This document shows, one piece after another, positions 63,344-64,000 of a stretch of DNA of 64,000 nt (the first letter of the stretch is position 1; every line of letters starts with the position of its first letter). The position numbers and the translations under genes were made by a program. The stretch spans positions 62,001 through 126,000 of the forward strand of contig WRHN01000001.1 of the NCBI GenBank assembly GCA_009783235.1, given 5' to 3'. The DNA is from Candidatus Saccharimonadota bacterium. Lineage in GTDB: Bacteria; Patescibacteriota; Saccharimonadia; Saccharimonadales; Saccharimonadaceae. Under the pieces are notes generated by a model. The model ran no database searches, had not been told where the DNA came from, and saw only the letters and a program-made list of their open reading frames with translations.

Positions 63344-63662
63344 GTCTCGTTCTGCTGATTGCGGGAATTATCTTTCTGCTGGTATCAGGCGGGGACGGTG
63401 GCAAGTCCATGGTTCTAAGCGTGCTCTTGTTGATAGTTGGCGTTAGTCTCGGTTTGACTTCTCTGCTTGTTGAAGAACCAAAGCATGAGTCCATTCGTCA
63501 AATAGAAGGCAGTTATCAATTCGTACGTGTGGTAGAATATCTGCCACACGAAAGAACTTTCTGGCTATCGGCTCGCAGTGAGAGCGCGATTGTTGGCTCA
63601 GAAATTCTTGTTCTGTTAGACGACGGGAGCTATATCCCGCTTAGAACAGATAATACTTGAAC

Positions 63663-63722
63663 GAAAAAGCCAAGGGATCTTATTATTTGCCAAGGTGGCG
63701 CCCCATGCTTCCTTGGCTTTTT
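63663..63722 (+). terminator. Terminator after the interrupted gene
   Basis: AAAAAGCCAAGG pairs with CCTTGGCTTTTT over a 36-base loop that can form an inner GGCGCC-centred hairpin. Confidence 0.75.
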
Positions 63723-63884
63723 CATTATCATTTTGGATAAACTTTGTTTCGTGGTAGAATAGACGCTGAGTTGCTATGTTAAATAGCTGCCGTTAATTAT
63801 TTAACGCAGTGTAGGTGATGGATATCCGTTTTTGCGACGAAAGACAGATACTCGTTACTTACTCTGCAGAAAGAGAGGTCTATT

Positions 63885-64000
63885 ATGATCATCAATCCTA
63901 ATGGGGATAAGCAAATAAAGGTTTCAACTCAGTGGTTGGGCCGCGAATTAAGTTTAGAGGTGGGGCGAGTCGGTTTTCGCACGCCTGGTAGTGTGCTGGT
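63885..64000 (+). CDS. pnp: Polyribonucleotide nucleotidyltransferase, N-terminal part (partial)
   Basis: The 38 residues seen contain WLGRELSLEVGRVGFRTPGSVL, which fits the first RNase PH domain start of PNPase (G..L..E.GR.A.Q..GSV). A GTGGTAGAAT box at about 63751-63760 gives a leader of roughly 120 nt with a GTTAAAT/ATTTAAC hairpin. PNPase controls its own mRNA through such a leader hairpin in other bacteria. The gene runs past the window end. Confidence 0.75.
   Translation, partial: MIINPNGDKQIKVSTQWLGRELSLEVGRVGFRTPGSVL

Larger units (their letters stand above)
61573..63660 (+). pseudogene. Membrane protein gene interrupted by a phage-derived insert
   Basis: The 5' part starts at ATG 61573 (MLDFINNASVALLL) with GGAGGTGAG in front and a TTGACT..GATAGAAT promoter at about 61493-61522. 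The 3' part resumes after the right repeat at 63344 with LVLLIAGIIFLLVSGGDGG and runs to TGA 63660. Removing 61616-63343 joins the halves in frame into a protein of about 120 residues: two transmembrane helices followed by a small beta-rich domain (YQFVRVVEYLPHERTFWLSARSES). A terminator follows. In this assembly the gene is broken. Confidence 0.8.

Overview
The window looks like a chromosomal segment of a reduced bacterium of the Candidate Phyla Radiation (Patescibacteria), most likely Saccharibacteria (TM7). This is inference. It rests on short tightly packed genes, single copies of compact housekeeping genes, type IV pseudopilins with a VirB4/TraC-like ATPase, a ThrRS without its TGS domain, a 23S gene carrying large intervening sequences, and -10 boxes placed a few bases from many start codons. 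UGA is used as a stop, so the standard bacterial code fits. No 16S gene is present: the 23S-5S pair stands alone.

Layout. 0-12 kb: HIT protein, D,D-carboxypeptidase, three pilin-like genes (1.9-4.8 kb), XerC/D recombinase, UppP, a bPH-domain protein with a SurA-like foldase, a membrane GT2 glycosyltransferase, and tRNAs. 12-22 kb: tsaE, ogt, gpmI, an HD protein, thrS-miaA on the plus strand; prmC, prfA, rpmE on the minus strand. 22-32 kb: rpsB-rpmH, tRNAs, a VanY peptidase, tsf, frr, an RseP-like S2P, a CPBP protease, greA, a winged-helix/MBL pair, rpmB and a second M50 protease. 32-39 kb: RNase HI with a Nudix-like N-terminus, a ZIP transporter, GNAT, HAD, cupin, a thymine-pyrophosphorylase-like protein and several unknowns. 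39-44.5 kb: gyrB, gyrA, a YuiD-like protein. 45-49.8 kb: 23S and 5S rRNA. 50-56 kb: small unknown genes, rnpB, infC-rpmI-rplT, five tRNAs, comM. 56-57.6 kb: tmRNA and structured non-coding DNA. 57.6-64 kb: a small operon ending in the VirB4/TraC-like ATPase, tRNA-Leu, a membrane-protein gene split by a 1.7-kb phage-derived insert, and the start of pnp.

Most gene content concerns translation (release factors and their methylase, EF-Ts, RRF, IF-3, ribosomal proteins, tRNAs, tmRNA, RNase P), envelope maintenance (UppP, two D,D-peptidases, S2P proteases) and surface pili.

The strongest unusual signals are: (1) a 420-nt insertion in 23S domain I that contains a near-complete tRNA cloverleaf with CCA; (2) a 612-nt insertion in 23S helix 45 that encodes an RBBP9/YdeN-type hydrolase with its own promoter; (3) a gene interrupted by phage tail DNA between perfect 18-bp repeats; (4) two related leader RNAs at 31.8 and 52.1 kb, the second with attenuator architecture and a pseudoknot; (5) a pseudoknotted small-RNA candidate downstream of tmRNA; (6) an infC gene that seems to start at AUA; (7) a tRNA-Gly in which the G19-C56 tertiary pair is replaced by U19-A56.
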